DNA of 64,000 nucleotides, from assembly GCA_015680685.1 (NCBI GenBank), contig MNCI01028846.1:260890-324889 (forward strand), written 5' to 3'. How positions within the stretch are numbered: position 1 is the first letter of the stretch; the number at the start of each line of letters is the position of its first letter. The notes below the pieces were generated by a model, which had not been told where the DNA came from, made no database searches, and saw only the letters and a list, made by a program, of their open reading frames with translations. A program made the position numbers and the translations under genes. This DNA comes from Gnetum montanum (Eukaryota > Streptophyta > Gnetopsida > Gnetales > Gnetaceae). Below, piece by piece: positions 44,270 to 55,264 of the stretch.

Positions 44270-45465
44270 GTCATATCTTGAACTCACTGGGATTGATCCT
44301 AGGATATGCCAGCATTGCATTTACATTGATCCTTCCATAAAGCCAAAGAGATAATTGCAATAATGGTTGAACCCCAAACTAAAGTAGATCATTAAGAAGG
44401 AGATTAAACAACTCCTCAAGGCAGGGTTCATCTATCCCATTGTGGATAGCAAGTGGGTTAGCCCACTTGTGATCATGCCAAAGAAAGGTAACAAGTGGAG
44501 GGTCTATATTGAATTTAGGTTGTTGAACATGGTGACATACAAAGATCACTTTTCATTGTCATTTGTGGACTAGGTGTTGGACACTATCTCTAGGCATTAC
44601 TACTACAACATTCTAGATGGTTATAGTGGCTATAACCAAATTTAGATTACATTCAATGATAAGGCCAAACCAGCATTCACAAGTCCCTAGGGAACTTTTG
44701 CATACAAAAAGATGTCATTTGGTCTATGCAATGCCCTTGTAACTTTCAATGCCTTATCTTGAGCATCTTTTAAGAGAAAATTGGTAGTGGGATGGAAGTC
44801 TTCATGGATGACTTCTCCACCTATGGTGCTACATTTAAGCAAGCTTTGGACTACCTTGAGCAAGTGCTAAAAAGGTGTGTGGAGACCAACCTTAGATTTA
44901 ATTGGCAAAAGAGCCATCTGATGGTCTAGGAGGGCATTGTCTTGGGGCATAGAATCTCATAAATAGGGATTGAGGTAGATCCTAAGAAAATAAGGATCAT
45001 CCAAGGAATAACCCACAAACTGGAAACCATCAAAAATGTCTGGTCATTCCTTGACCACACTAGCTATTACCAATGATTCATAGAGAATTTCTCTAAGATT
45101 GCTAAACTATTGGTGGAGCTAACAAAGAAAGATGATCTATTCATCTAGATTGAGAAATGCAAGAAGGCATTCCAACAGCTCAAGCAGAAGCTTGTAAAAA
45201 CTCTAATTTTACGAGCACTTGAATGATCCAAACTATTTCACACTATGATGGATGAATCAAATTATGCTTTGGGAGTTGTGCTCACACAGTTGGATGATCA
45301 GAAACATCCATACTACACCCACTACATGAACCAAAGCATTGTGGATGCATAACTGAACTACACCACAACAAAGAAAGAATTAATGGTAATGGTGTATGCC
45401 TTAGAGAAATTCAGGCACTATGTACTTGGGTACAAGGTGTTTGTGCACACATGAACAAACCAAAG
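44270..45465 (+). pseudogene. Element C reverse transcriptase and RNase H
   Basis: RT: LLKAGFIYPIVDSKWVSPLV, KDHFSLSFVD, LDGYSGYNQI-like block with a stop, catalytic FMDDFSTYGA near 44806, ETNLRFNWQKSHLMV, GIVLGHRIS. RNase H at 45240-45465: MMDESNYALGVVLTQLDDQK keeps the first catalytic Asp, then YTTTKKELMVMVYALEKFRH. A frameshift near 44745 separates FGLCNAL from the catalytic part. About a dozen stops, mostly TAG. Confidence 0.85.
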
Positions 45466-45479
45466 GTAAGCCCCCATGT

Positions 45480-46315
45480 AATATGGTGGCTTGTGATCTT
45501 ATACGAATTTGATCTTATGATGATAGATTGAAAGGAAACTAAGAATGTAATCACTAACCACTTGTCTTAGTTGATATGGGACAACAAAAAGGAGGAGAGC
45601 CCACTTTCTAATTAGTTTCCTAATGAACTCCTCTTTGCGAAGGCTATAAATGAACAAGTGCCCATTGAACCTAAATGGTATGATGACATCCTCACTTATC
45701 TTTTCACTCATGAGATGCCATGAGAGTTAGACCAAAGGAAGAAACAATAGTTTCTTCACCAAGTTAAACACTTTATGGAGATCAATGAACACCTTTACAA
45801 GGTGTGTTCCTAATGGCTTGGTTCATTGGTGTGTTCCTAATGTTCATTGATACACTGTCAATAGCTTGCAACCTTGACCTTGACCTCAACCTAGCACAAA
45901 AAGAAAGATTGATCAATGTTAATGTGCTAGATGAGAATCGATTGATGGCCCTTTCTTTAAATGAAGTGCAAAAAGCATTCAGCAAACAATGCCATGACCT
46001 CAAAATAAGGTAAAATTTCAACTAGGAGACAAGGTTCTTTACTGGAACCCCACACATGTTCCACAATGAACTAAGTTCCAAACATTGTGGGAAGGGTCTT
46101 ACATCATCTATAAAACCTTTTCTTCTAGGGCCATGTTGACCTATACACCTAAGAGTCCAAATAAGAAACTACTCATCAACATGCAACAAGTTAAACCTTT
46201 CCATGAGCCCAAAAGAGCTAGTGCTAGCAACACCTCTTTGGATGGACAACCTCGCTCAATTTTTCAAATCTCCTCCTTCCAACTTAGTTGTGGGGGAGAT
46301 GGCCATCCATGCTAA
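45480..46315 (+). pseudogene. Element C integrase ends with the core deleted
   Basis: The N-terminal part runs to FLHQVKHFMEINEHLYKV (45750-45803) and the C-terminal tail starts at about 45860 (CNLDLDLNLAQKERLINVNV). The ~0.75 kb of zinc-binding and catalytic sequence present in B is missing. At the junction GGTGTGTTCCTAATG stands twice (45801-45815 and 45828-45842). The tail ends at the GGGGGAGATGGCCAT mark. Confidence 0.85.
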
Positions 46316-48428
46316 TCATATAAGTAGCTCCTCAATTTTTATACTTTTTTGTTTTACACCTTTTTATTTTTACACTTTTTGTTTTACACCATCATTAGTA
46401 CGTTGTATCTTTCTTAAATATTTTTCAATTTCTTTTATGTTTTACTTTATTTTGGTGTGGGTTTTTCTTATGTTTTTCTAATCTTTTTCTTTTTTTTTTT
46501 CTTTATTTCCAATAGGAAATAGTGATGTTGTAGCTATTTGCTAATGGTGGATTGTACTTAATGTTATTTGATTACTAATGTCTAGTTTCTATGTTTGAAT
46601 TTTGATGATTGATAACTAAGACATGGTTTCTTTTTCATGGAATAGGCAGTAAGTCCACGTCATCCACCCATCCATAGGACTCTATGGTATTCCTAGTTTT
46701 GGAAATATGAGGTTCCTTTCCTTAATGAAACTTTAACAAACTTGTGACCTTGGTAGTTTTTGAACTTAGAAAAGATTAGATGGATTGACAAGGGTGTGAC
46801 TTCAAGGGGACTCAATGCTCTTTGTACTTTCTACTCTCTTAAGTGCATGAGTGTTTTCATGGATTTCTTATCATTCCGCTATCAATCAATAACAGGAAGT
46901 TAAAGTCTTTGCATGGTGTGGTTCCCATCCAAAAATCCATAAAAACATAAAATCCAAAAAAATGATGGAAATTCAAAGTACACTCCTTAGACAAAATAAT
47001 AGGCTACAAGCACTAGTTATGGGACTAGAAATAACAGGTCTCCTCTAACTAAGGTCCTTTCTCACTTCTTGCTTCTTTTTTCTTCTTAATAAGGAGCATT
47101 AATTGATTTGTGGGAGCATTCTTGTGTCTTGAGGGAGTGGGTAGGTCTTAGAGTATCAATATGAAGTCACTATAAGTGGTTAGTTTTGATCTAAACTAAG
47201 GATGGACTTTATCGAATCATTTAACCACAAAATCCAAAAGTGACTTCATGTGACCATGATTTAGAACTCCATTTCACTTTCTCTCTCATCCACTAATGAT
47301 TTCCATCACTCACCTCATTACTAGTTTTTCATGTCTTCTTCACTGTCTTAGTTTGATGCGTTGAAATTCTTAGGTAGATTTTTTTAGCTTAGGTCCTTAA
47401 CTTTCCATAACCATTAATCAACCATGGGGCCCATAGACTCCTTGGTTTAAGGATATGAAAGGGTAAACAGAGCATGAGACTACTATGGGGAGGATCCACT
47501 TGCATGTCTCTTGGTTGGGTTAGTTAAGTTCCTTATACTTAGCCATTTTTGCAATTGAATCATTCTACATTCCCCATCGGTTGCATCCAACTATGCACTT
47601 CTTAATGACATTTATCCAACCATAAACTCATTCTCCAACCTAAAACTCCAATTTTATGCACATCTAAGCCCTCTTCAAGCATTTCATAGTGCTCACAGTT
47701 TTTCTAGCTCTTCAAAGACTCCAATTTCATGTTGAAACTCCTTTTATTTTTCATATATTGAAAAGTGAAAAATTTTCTTAATAGGCCCTATTGACAAGAT
47801 CTTGTCATGTAGACAAGACCTCATTGATGGGATCCCATTAAAATAGCACAAATATCCTATAAATACATGACCATGCTTTGCCATTTTTCACATTTGAACT
47901 TAAATGAGGGGGGAGTTTTTAAACTTGTTAGAGCCCAGAACCTTCGAAGAGCCATAACTTCATCACCATTTGTCCAGTGAACCTCATTCTTCAATTTTGC
48001 AGCTACCAAAGGTAAGCTCTTTATTGTGGGGGCCACAAACCTTAGGTTTTTGACAAAAAAATTTTAAAATTTTTTCTAACTCCCACAAAGGTTTAACTAA
48101 TAGAGTAACATTAGAACATCATTTTCAAGAAGTTAAACCCTTTCAACAAACTTTGGTGACATTTTAAATCAAATAATATTAAAGTAATATTAAAATAATA
48201 AATCTACCATGGTCATAACTTAGTCAAAGTGTAATTGCCTGATGAGATAAGGTACCTAAAAGCTATAAGTTACACATTGCATGCTAACACTTGGTTATGT
48301 TGTGACCACATATGACATTTAAGGAAAAGCATGTGTAAGAGGGAGCACCATCCCAACTAAGGAAAAAATAGCCAAGAACTGAAAGGGGTCAAAAACAACC
48401 CTAGTAGTAGGTAACTAAAACCCATGCA
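46316..48428 (+). other. Element C post-pol spacer
   Basis: About 2.1 kb, non-coding, T-rich at first. Aligns with A (395-2380). Contains the candidate internal promoter and, near 48010, AAAG|GTAAGCTC, a good 5' splice-site match that is also seen (as ACGTAAGCTC) in A. Confidence 0.7.
47792..47865 (+). promoter_or_regulatory. Candidate internal promoter of element C
   Basis: Perfect 16-bp palindrome TGACAAGATCTTGTCA (47792-47807) followed 51 bp later by TATAAATA (47858-47865). The additional ORF starts about 0.57 kb downstream. Compare 1896-1955 and 63337-63346. Confidence 0.5.
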
Positions 48429-51164
48429 ATGAGGCCTCTTTGGGAGGAGCTTGAAGTGGAATCTATTAGAGAGATTCCTAAAGAAGTAGCCGTGACTAAA
48501 CAGTCTCATCGAGATGAGGCACCATAGCCAAGACCAAACCTTGAGGTCATCTTGATTGAGGCTTGTCTCAGGTAGATCATATCCAAGGAGGTTAAAAACC
48601 CCATGCTTCAAGAGCTAAACTTTGAACCCTTCTTGGAGTTTTCTCCTCTATAAGTTAAAGCTGAATTACAAAACTCTCCCATGTGGCCCACCATCACTTC
48701 CAACAGGGAGTGGGACATGGGAGAGACATACCTTTTCTAGAACAATTCATAGGTTGATTCAATGGTTAAAATCAAGGACATTTTTGTGTCCTACTCGGTG
48801 AAAGAAATTTTTGATGCCCTTGGCTTGTTAGAAATTGGGACCAATGTTGCAGATATTCCAACATAGGTAGATCCAGATGTCAAGAAATAATGGATGTAGC
48901 GATGTTATGGAGTGGACCACAAGGAGTTTGGTGAACTCACCACTGTAGAACCTACATACTTTAAAATTGCAGCCTTTCACCTCAACCCAACGATGAGGCC
49001 CAACAAGATTACAACTTTCTTTGCCCATGTGTGTGCTACTTTAAGCGGTAGATTCCCAGTCAACCTTCCATAGTTGATCTATCTCAAGATAGAAAAGCAC
49101 TTCAAGGAGAATGAACATGGAAGGAAGGAACTCCCCTTTTTGTGCCTCATCAAAAAATTATTTAAAAGAAGAGGCATAACTTACTACACAAATAATGTTA
49201 TCTAATGTGCTCCAATGACCTCTTGGATTAAAATGATGAAGGAAAAAGTACCTACAAAGGTGATCTAAGAAAAGGAGTAGTAACCACTTTTTCCACCACC
49301 CACTCATGAGACAATGTTAAAGACTCACACTACCACTGAGCACATGCATGAACTCCAAGACTAGCTCTTGCAATAGTAGTAGCAAGTAGGAACGAGTGAT
49401 GGTGACCCATTTATGTACAGACCAACCATGAGCCACCTCAGCGCAGTGGCTCAAACCATAAGCCAAATGGAGGATGGGACATCAATTTTCTCAACCTAAT
49501 GAATGTAGGTGCCTACAAGGTCAAATCCAAGAGCTCAAGAGGTAACAGTGACTCTCTCACAACAACAGTGATTCCCAGACATCTCTAGGAATGCAACTAC
49601 CTTTTTGGTGCATCTGGAGGAGGGTGAGGGGACAACTATCTTGGTGATGCAACACCATGGGAAAGAGATGGTGGTTGAAGTGGTTGTTGACAAAGTGGCT
49701 AAAGCACTTAATTCACTTGCAACATCTATATTAGATGTTTCTGCACTTAGAGATGTGCAAAAATTTGCAGGAACTCTCAATAGTAGATTAAGCGCAGCCC
49801 AACATGAGGAATTGTTGGACCAACTAGTGGGAACTAGGAAACCAATTTTAGATATCTTTGATCTTTTGGATAATATCACTACAACCTAGTTGAAGCTGCT
49901 TGAAGTAAGGGGCAAATGCATCATCGTGGAGGGCAACTTAAAAGAGCTAGAGTAGAAAATAATGCTTTGCTACAAAAGTTGTTAAATTGAGAGCCTGCCT
50001 TACTGATCTCATGTTGCTCAACCAAGCAATCACACAAGCTAAAGCTTTTCAATAGCTTTAGGCAAAACTAAAAGATGAGTATGAAAAGGAGGTGGTATTT
50101 TTTAACTAGTTCTTGGTCAATGCCATGACACATAACATTCAAAAGGACTTGGTCCAGACTCACTAGGAGAATGAGGCTGTAATTGTAGAAAATCACTGCA
50201 TGCGGAATGTTGATGCATAGAAGCAACAAATGTTAGAATTTATCCATCAATAGCAAGTGCAACTAGCTAGAGTGAATACAAAATTGAGGAGGTTGGTAGC
50301 AGTGAACAAAAACCTCTTAGATAGAGAAAGTTTGTGCCTTACGCCAAAAATTTATAATCAAGATCACAACTTGGAAAAATGAGGCCCTTAAGTTGTAAAG
50401 GGTTAGAAATCATTACAGGGACCAAGTGGGATTGTAGAAAGAAATAAAAAAGAAGCATATCCAATTGGCAAAGGCAAAAGTTAATGAGGTCATATAGTAG
50501 CTCTAGCAAGGAGGTGATGTCTGTCAGCCTTTCTTTGATGGGCTAAACACATACAACAAGGTTGAAATCCTCCTAAAGGAGTTGCAGATCAAGGAAATGA
50601 TGGAGTACATGGACCTTGCCAACCTTAGATATGCAAACCTAGCGATGTTGACCACCGAAAGGCCATAGTTAGAATTGGAGAAACAAGTGATGAGCTCATA
50701 CTTATTGTATGAAGCAGAGTCAAAACACCATAAAGAGACCAAGTAGAAGCTTCAGACAACAAATGTGGAGCTTGAGGTTCTCAAGGTGAAGTTCGCTAAT
50801 CAAAGATAAACTACTAAGAACCTATCCAAAAGAATGAATGACTACCAAGAGTTGCAAAATGTGCTAAAGGCATTTAACATTGAACATAAATAGTTCACTA
50901 TCTAGTTTACCAATATGAAGGACTTGTTCCTAATAATGTCCTATCCATGGAATATCCCCATTCCAGCCCACATTGGTAATGTAGCGTGGACCATGAATGA
51001 TTCCTAGAGTAAGGAGGAGATGATGAAGGCATTGTTGAACACCTTCTATCTTACACTAGAAGTTGTAGTTGCGACAAGACAACCACAACAGCTACGTCAA
51101 CAATCGTGTGCACCTGAAGTAGGAGAAGATTTTTTGAAACCTTAAGAGCCTCCACCACCTATGA
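48429..51164 (+). pseudogene. Element C additional ORF (post-pol), transposon-protein-like plus coiled coil
   Basis: Read from the ATG at 48429; the same frame still holds the open stretch 49605-49889, so about 900 codons descend from one gene. Front half: MWPTITSNREWDMGETYLF, VSYSVKEIFDALGLLEIGTN, EFGELTTVEPTYFKIAAFHL, TFFAHVCATLSGRFPVNLP, ELPFLCLIKKLFKRRGI. These resemble the plant transposon protein domain. Back half: ALRDVQKFAGTLNSRLSAAQ, EELLDQLVGTRKPILDIFDL, then long Glu/Lys/Leu-rich heptad-like coiled coil to about 50900, ending in a Pro-rich tail. Stops are mostly TAG. A homolog is at 59280-62980 (minus). No gag, pol or typical envelope motif, so the function is unknown. Confidence 0.7.
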
Positions 51165-51428
51165 TTGTATGAACTTCTTCATCATTTTCACACTATCAGA
51201 GAAGTTGTGTTTGTCATTCTTATCCTAGTATTCAATTTTGTTGTCCTAAACACCAATTTTTTTAATGCTTGTAAAACTATATACTTTGGCACTTAGTTTT
51301 TTGTTGTGTTTATTTTGTATGTCTATAGTTAGTTAATAATCCCATACCTTCCCAAAGTCAATAATCCCATACCTTCCCAAATTTTGTAAAAGAACTTGAG
51401 GACAAGTTTTCATCCAATCATGGAGGTA
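51165..51428 (+). other. Element C 3' untranslated part and polypurine tract
   Basis: Contains a 20-bp direct repeat of AATAATCCCATACCTTCCCA (51332 and 51360 region) and ends ATGGAGGTA before the 3' LTR. Confidence 0.6.
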
Positions 51429-52278
51429 TGATGAGTCACATTCCCATCAATGTGGCCCTATCGATGGGATCTCATCAATGTGAGGTTTGACCTATTGACA
51501 TGTACCTATTGATGAGGCATCTTATCTTTGCTTATAAATGTGCACCTACCCACTGCATTTATGATAATATTTTCATAATTTTAGCGAAGTGTTTGCAATT
51601 TTTTTCATTTGAAAGTTAGAATATTTTCTAAGTGTTTGTAGTAGGAGTCAAAGAGTGTACAAATATTTATTCAAGCACTATTGTACCTGAGCACTTCAGT
51701 GTGGATGACAATAAAAATAAGCTTTTCTAATAAAACCTTGCATCACTTGGAATAGATTAATTATTTTCTTAAGCATTTAATGCTCATGTAATTTACTTTA
51801 ATGTTTTTAAGCAGTTAATTAATGTTAATTAAATAGCATAAATAATTATGACCACTTTGAGCATATGTTTAACACTTGGTAATCCCAGTAATGCTTAATG
51901 TTTGGTAACCTAGTAGTGCTACAACATGTTCAGGATGTGTACAACAAGGGGGAATAGATGCTTATGTTAGGATGAATTAGATATTAGTTAGTTATTAGAT
52001 TAGTTAAACATTTAATTTCTTTATTATTATTCATTAGGTGACTCAATTTATAAAAGATAAAATGATAAAAAAATCATATACCTTAGTTGCACTTAACCAT
52101 ACACTTGCACTTCACAAGTGGAACTAGGAAGAACTAGGAAGACAACGATTGGAACAGTTATATTCACCTCCTAGAACTAGTGTACTTAGAAACCTAAAGT
52201 CCTCAAAATTCAACTAGATCACTGAGTGAACACTAGTGATTTGTATGGTTGGGCGTAGGGTATACTTGTTGCTCATCA
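51429..52278 (+). repeat. Element C 3' LTR
   Basis: 850 bp from TGATGAGTCAC to GCTCATCA. TATAAATG at 51533-51540. U3 has ATCAATGTGG/ATCGATGGG-type repeats where the 5' LTR has GTCGAC units, consistent with C-to-T decay at CG sites. Confidence 0.9.
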
Positions 52279-53476
52279 ATACTCTAACTTAATAAAAGAA
52301 ATGTTTTAATTAGTATCAAAAGTCAACTGTATTTCCTCCCAATCTATGATAACATTATTTAAGATATGTCTACCTTGAAGAAAATATGTCTGTTCAAGTT
52401 TGATGATATCTTATATTATATTCTAAATACAAAAGGCCATGCATCTAGCTAACATTTTATAAGTATTGCTAAGAAGAGTAATGGGCATCTAATTACCAAT
52501 ATGTTAAGGATCTTTGTTTGTAGGAAGAAGGTAAATCACATCTTTATTAATATTTTTACCAAGAGAAACATCTTAATAGCTTCTTGAAAAATATGAAAGA
52601 TATTATCTCCAATAATATCCCATTGCTTCTTAAAATTTCAATTGAAAAACTATTGAATCCTGGAGCTTTACCATTTGGTAAACTAAAAGTTACTACTTTG
52701 ACTTCTTTCATCATAATTTCTACTTCAAGAGTACTTTGATGTGCTTCTATTATATGATGAGTAATATGTGTGCTATAGGCCTCAAAGGTTTCCTTGCTAA
52801 AACCTTTCGAAAAAAATCAAGAAGGATCATCATCCAAAGCCATAATGCTCATCTTGCAAAGTTGGGACCTAGGAAGATAGGTAGATGAGTGAAAGCCTAA
52901 TCTCTTTAAGTGGTTGTGCCCAGGCTCTAATCCAAGTCCTTGACTTGAGAAACAAGCACCTTACCATTGATCTAGATGATTGTCCTTCGTTAGAAGAAAA
53001 TGATTTGCTAAAAAACTATTAATAGTCTTAGGATCTATAGTGATGGAATCATTCATATAAAGTAATTCTAATTTAGGTACTTGAACATTTTCTTTGAGAA
53101 ATTTTAAAAACTCCTTGCAAAGTTCATCTTCAATTTTAAGCTAAGACATGTGAATTTTAGTAAGAGAACTTTTAGCTTTGAAAGCATCTTCACATTATTT
53201 AGCATAATAAGCTTTAAATAAGGCTTTTTAAGTTTCAAAATCTAAGAAATTCTAGTTTCAAAGAAGTTGCCTTGATAGATTATATAAGCTATTCTTCAAG
53301 TTAACACTTTCACTTAGCAAATTGCTTTCCAAACCTTCTTCCATAATTTTCTAACTCTACAAATGATCCATTTCCATTAATCATTTTAACCAATATCACC
53401 TAGAGGTTTTCTTTTTGATATTCCACAAAGACTTCAAAATAATTTTCTCATCATGTCCTATGAACATATTAGCATT
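52279..53476 (-). pseudogene. L1 ORF2, N-terminal reverse transcriptase region
   Basis: Minus strand contains FSLPNGKAPGFNSFSIEIL at about 52630-52690 (the LPNGKAPGPDGF signature), preceded by a STLEVEIMMKEVK block. Further on come remnants of the P-NWRPITLLN region. A SINE interrupts it at 52817-52992 and element C cuts it at 52278. Confidence 0.75.
52817..52992 (-). mobile_element. SINE family 2
   Basis: Minus strand: ATCAATGGTAAGGTGCTTG, TTTCTCAAG, then GGACTTGGATTAGAGCC, ending CCTAGGTCCCAACTTTG...GATGATCC. Shares layout and the 3' end with 55073-55264. Inserted in the L1. Confidence 0.6.
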
Positions 53477-54501
53477 TGATGAATCATCATTGGTTGGGAT
53501 ATTTGACAAAAAGTCAATTTTTGGTTAGCCAAGATATCAGAGCTTCGATATCTTAGCCCCGATATCTTAACCCTAATATCTTAGCTCTGATATCTTGGGG
53601 TCCGATATCTTGACTCCAATATCTTAGCTCTGATATCTTGGCTCCGACATCTTAGCTCTGATATCTTAACTTTGATATCGCGTATCCAATATTGGATCAC
53701 ATGATATGCTATCAAATATCTTATATCAGGGGATGTGTGCTGGCCTATAAATATAACACTTGGACACACGATTTTGGCATAAGTTAGTCAATAGAGTAGC
53801 TGAACTCTTGCAGTTTTACTCCATAATCTTAGAGAACAGTCAGTGAGTGCCCACAAAGTGGATTTGAGTCAGTTGTATGGAGTCTTATTCAAGTGGTAAT
53901 GTACCTAGACACATTCCATGAATGGCAATAAGATCAAGATTGATTTTTATTCATTGCAGCACTTTGACTTAGATTAGATTTACTTTCCATGCAATTTACT
54001 TTTCATGTACTTAGTTAATATTTACTTTTCCATGCATATTAATGACTTGCAAAATGAGTGTGACTAGTTTTGGGCATAAACATGTATTCGCTTAGTAACC
54101 CTAGCAGCATTATTTCTTAATTTGCCTAGTAGCATAGCACTTAGTAATCCCAGTAGTGGATATGTGGGTTCAAGACATGTACGGTAAGCAGGGAATGGAC
54201 ACTCATTACCTATAGACTAGTTTAGACTTTACTTTCCATTGTTAATTAGCTTAATTAATTGATTTCTTCATTATCATTAGGAGTAGCATAAGGCTGAACA
54301 ACATCAATTATCATATGCCTCACTTTGGATTAAACCATATGTGACAAAGCTACCACTAGTCCAAGTGGGAAGATAGTGAACTACGATTAAGGCATAATGA
54401 TTTAGATGCACAACTAGTCCCATCCATAGAATTCAACCAGATTGTGCATGAATGCTTGTGATTCATATGGTTGGGTGTAGGAGGTACCTTGCTGCTCATC
54501 A
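53477..54501 (+). repeat. Solo LTR in the L1, with GATATC array
   Basis: 1025 bp, TGATGAATC...GCTCATCA. Target duplication GCATT (53472-53476) / ACATT (54502-54506). TATAAATA at 53746-53753. Upstream, at 53528-53700, is an array of about ten GATATCTTAGCTCY-like units of 14-16 bp. Confidence 0.9.
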
Positions 54502-55072
54502 ACATTCATATGAAAAAATTTCTACTTTCAAAAAGTAGAAAAATTAATCTTGAAAAGACAAACACTAATAGGAAAATGCTCTGACAAAGTAGCATATGCA
54601 TACACTTTTATTTTACTTATAGGCTTCAAAAAAGAAGCATTAGATATGTAAAATTTATCAAACCAACAATAAAATCTATCATTTCCTTATTGATAGTTAT
54701 ACCAAGTAAAATATTTCTCATTTGAATGATATGAGACTAAAGAGCTAACATCAAAAAGAAAATATCTTTTTATTTTCAAGTGCATCATCCTTCTTTTTCT
54801 TGAGAAGATATACTAGAAGGAAGACCTTCAAGTTTATCTTAATGAACTCTAATAATCTATGGAACTTTAGGTAAAGATAGAAAATATTACAAAACCTTTG
54901 ATCAATCTTTCAAATTATTAGAAGTATAAATATTATAGAGTCTAAAGTCTCATTTTTTACTATGACAAATAATCCAAATAACTCTTCTAAGGTTGTCAAA
55001 GTCAAAATTTAAGACTTTTTTAGTCCAAATCTTATTAACTAGCAGAAAAAATAATGTAATTTTTTAAAATGC
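54502..55072 (-). pseudogene. L1 ORF2 endonuclease-region remnant
   Basis: Frames between the SINE and the solo LTR include a YATLSEHFPISV run (near 54570-54600), resembling the SDH-P-I signature of L1 endonucleases. The reading resumes on the far side of the solo LTR at 53476. Confidence 0.55.
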
Positions 55073-55264
55073 ATTTACCACTTGAATGATGGTAAGATGC
55101 ATGTTTCTCAGGTTATGAAACCTAGGTTCAAGCCTGAAGGATCTAACAATCCTCACTAGGTTTAAGCCTATGTACAGTTACTCGAAAGATGTTAGGCATA
55201 TACCATCCTCCTAGGACCCCACCTTGGTGGGCTGAGAATTTGGCCTTTGAGTGATGATCCTTTT
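55073..55264 (+). mobile_element. SINE family 2, better copy
   Basis: About 190 bp. ACTTGAATGATGGTAAGATGC is A-box-like; GGTTCAAGCC (55125-55134) fits the RNA polymerase III B-box consensus. The 3' end carries CCTCCTAGGACCCCACCTTG and GATGATCC, shared with 52817-52992. Confidence 0.65.

Larger units (their letters stand above)
31543..52278 (+). mobile_element. Element C: large Ty3/gypsy (Athila/Tat-like) element with additional ORF
   Basis: Both LTRs present. The 5' LTR is split by element D (31543-32033 and 40287-40649); the 3' LTR is 51429-52278. Target duplication ATAAT (31538-31542) / ATACT (52279-52283). Without D it is about 12.5 kb: gag, protease, RT, RNase H, integrase with its core deleted, a 2-kb spacer and the additional ORF. 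The two LTRs differ visibly in U3, so the insertion is old. Confidence 0.9.

Noticed and set aside
46316-48428. Envelope-like gene considered for the post-pol region
   Set aside because: No signal peptide, membrane segment or conserved frame in the spacer; the only coding signal is the additional ORF, which lacks envelope features.
53528-53700. GATATC direct repeats considered as a CRISPR-like or satellite array
   Set aside because: Units are 14-16 bp without spacers and lie inside the U3 of an LTR with defined ends; this is a promoter array in a plant transposon.
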